A DNA stretch of 34,956 nucleotides from an uncultured Alphaproteobacteria bacterium. GTDB taxonomy: Bacteria > Pseudomonadota > Alphaproteobacteria > CAAHEQ01 > UBA3637. Position 1 is the first letter of the stretch. Every line of letters starts with the position of its first letter. The position numbers and the translations under genes are program-made. The notes below the pieces were generated by a model that ran no database searches, was not told the origin of the DNA, and saw nothing but the letters and a program-made list of their open reading frames with translations. The DNA lies in NCBI GenBank assembly GCA_944392125.1, contig CALXVP010000017.1, positions 1-34,956 on the forward strand, read 5' to 3'. Below, piece after piece: positions 33,369 through 34,956 of this stretch.

Positions 33369-33648
33369 GTTACCCTCTACAAAAATACACTCGAACGAGC
33401 CCAATATAACAAATTTCTCAAAAAAAGAAAACATTTTTTTACAAAATAGCCATTTTTCATGTTAAAAATATGATGATGTCACCCAAAAACAGCGTTTTTA
33501 AAATTTTTTTGTGTTGAATTTTAGATAGAAGCTCCTCAAATTTTTTATATACCCTACATACCACATACGGGTTAAGGCTATTTAAAGATAAAAAATAAGA
33601 GAAGCATATCTCAAAACGAATCGATGCAATCTTGCAATGCATTTTCGC

Positions 33649-34956
33649 TTATTCTTTCAGGACGCAATAATTGCCATCCAACGTGCGTTCTTCATAACAT
33701 TCCATACAAGCATCGGTCATATTTTGAACATTCACGCGTTCTTCGGTATCACAGGGATAACATTTATTATCTCTACCACGTAACGGGGCATCTGCGGGGC
33801 ATTTGGGGACACACATGTCGTTGTATCTATTGCGTGTATCCGGGCATTTTTCGCAACCATCATGAGTTATACCAGATACATTTATATTTTTTTCCTCCTC
33901 ACAAGGATGACATTTCCCATTTTGACTGGTAAACGTATTTTCTCCACATGAAATTGAGCAATATTCATCTCCTATCCCATTCGCTACACGATTCGAACAT
34001 TTCTGACTACAAATTTCTGTTGCGCTTCCAACGGATATCGGATCAGGATACTCACAATCATAACACTTTCCATCATCCCCACGAATTTGTTCATCTGGGC
34101 AATTCAATATGCAATAGTTACCTTGTTTTTCTCGATCAATACACTGTTCACAGCCGTTATGCTGGACTCCCTCAATAATAATATTTTTTGGTTCATCACA
34201 AGAATAACAATCACCTTTATTAGATGTAAATGTACCCTCTTGACAAGGCAATGAACAATATATGTCATATTGCCCATTTGCTACGCGATTTTGGCAAGTT
34301 TGAGTACAAACATACTTTGCCCCATCCAATCTTATTGGATAGGGGTATTCGCAATCATAACAAACACCGTCTGCGCCCCGAATTTGTCCTTTTGGACAAT
34401 CTAATATACATATATCGACATATTTTGTTCTATTTTTACAGCGCTCACAACCATCATGAGTCACCCCATTCACACTAACATTTTTCGGTTCATTGCAACT
34501 ATAACAATTTCCAAACGAGCCTGTAAAAAAAACATCTTCACACGGAATTGAGCAAAACTTATCATTCCCATTTGCCACTCGATTTGGACACGTTTGTGTG
34601 CATCTATTCACAGCATCTCTCATTCCTATCGGATCTGGATACTCGCAATCATAACATTTTCCGTCATCTCCACGGATTTCATTTTCTCCACAAGGAAGCA
34701 CGCATTTATTATTCCATATTTCTCTGTTTGGGCAAGCGTTGCAGTTTTCATTGACGCCCGTGACGTCTACACCGTTTGCTTCCTCACACGTATAGCACTT
34801 ACCGTTTTTATCAATCAGTGGCTTAAACCAGGGGCAACATTGGTCACCTGCCACATTGCAACAATAGCCGTTCATCGTGGACGGGCAACAATACGGCCCC
34901 GCCCACCTGTCGCTCGTGCAACAGACTTGACTCCCCGTTAAAATATCTTGCCTGCA
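33649..34956 (-). CDS. Cys-rich tandem-repeat protein, 5' end outside the window
   Basis: The frame is open to the window edge, so the true start lies to the right; 408 residues follow the first ATG at 34875, and residues before it (GSQVCCTSDRW, AGPYCCPSTM) continue the Cys-rich pattern. Three units of ~98-100 residues repeat (34689-34396, 34395-34099, 34098-33799), each with two sub-repeats. One is RGDDGKCYDCEYPDPI with CxxxC and NRVANG; the other is GxCYSCxEPKN with THDGCExC and CILxCP. A partial unit precedes and follows them. CxxC-rich repeats like these occur in furin-like, growth-factor-receptor and Giardia surface proteins. An exported, disulfide-bonded surface protein is likely. Confidence 0.78.
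   Translation of the reverse strand, partial: CRQDILTGSQVCCTSDRWAGPYCCPSTMNGYCCNVAGDQCCPWFKPLIDKNGKCYTCEEANGVDVTGVNENCNACPNREIWNNKCVLPCGENEIRGDDGKCYDCEYPDPIGMRDAVNRCTQTCPNRVANGNDKFCSIPCEDVFFTGSFGNCYSCNEPKNVSVNGVTHDGCERCKNRTKYVDICILDCPKGQIRGADGVCYDCEYPYPIRLDGAKYVCTQTCQNRVANGQYDIYCSLPCQEGTFTSNKGDCYSCDEPKNIIIEGVQHNGCEQCIDREKQGNYCILNCPDEQIRGDDGKCYDCEYPDPISVGSATEICSQKCSNRVANGIGDEYCSISCGENTFTSQNGKCHPCEEEKNINVSGITHDGCEKCPDTRNRYNDMCVPKCPADAPLRGRDNKCYPCDTEERVNVQNMTDACMECYEERTLDGNYCVLKE
33799..34689 (-). repeat. three ~98-residue coding tandem repeats
   Basis: Units begin near 34689, 34395 and 34098. Spacing between equivalent IRG motifs is 98 and 99 codons, then ~101 to a degenerate fourth. The repeats are clearly homologous but not identical in DNA. 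Confidence 0.85.

Overview
The window reads as a low-GC, host-associated alphaproteobacterium, possibly one of the uncultured gut lineages. This is inference. It rests on the MlaA/MlaC pair, an NSS transporter, YifB, MutY and an MsbA-type exporter combined with AT-rich codon use and Cys-rich repeat proteins. No rRNA or other marker gives a firm placement.

Layout. At 54-77 there is a piece resembling the 3' end of a tRNA without its 5' part, a possible junction of an element lying outside the left edge. Then come an NSS transporter (281-1696, -), an alpha/beta hydrolase (1961-2977, +), a small gene divergent from an S24 repressor (3079-4052), and an operon of metallophosphoesterase, DXS-like enzyme and flavoprotein (4220-7618, +). 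The hydrolase and the phosphoesterase operon share an unusual promoter with a 19-nt spacer and a dyad, the signature of MerR-family control. A minus-strand operon follows: secreted protein, degenerate Clp-type ATPase, MutY (11961-7800). Divergent from it is a plus-strand operon LOG-mlaA-mlaC (12066-14059), then a low-complexity protein, tRNA-Asn, an MsbA-like exporter, tRNA-Pro, an S66 LD-carboxypeptidase, and a three-gene operon with an exported CPYC glutaredoxin (19835-21342).

Accessory island. From 21675 to 29565 lies an AT-rich integrated element inserted in the anticodon loop of tRNA-Thr(CGT) and bounded by ~158-bp direct repeats. It carries a tyrosine recombinase and a small HUH-endonuclease-like Rep at its right end. 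It also carries two divergent uracil-DNA-glycosylase-superfamily-like genes, an XRE regulator, a broken exported-protein gene, an agmatine-deiminase-like enzyme and two orphan genes. The two glycosylase-like genes are only distantly similar, yet their ~172-bp upstream control regions are nearly identical and exactly collinear at a 1345-bp offset. This is the best candidate for an undescribed system: a regulated DNA-glycosylase-like cassette on a small mobile element.

Right of the island (29584-34956, all -) are a small gene with its own promoter and terminator, a PAS protein lacking a kinase domain, YifB/ComM, a lipoprotein, and the 3' part of a Cys-rich ~98-residue-repeat protein that runs off the window.
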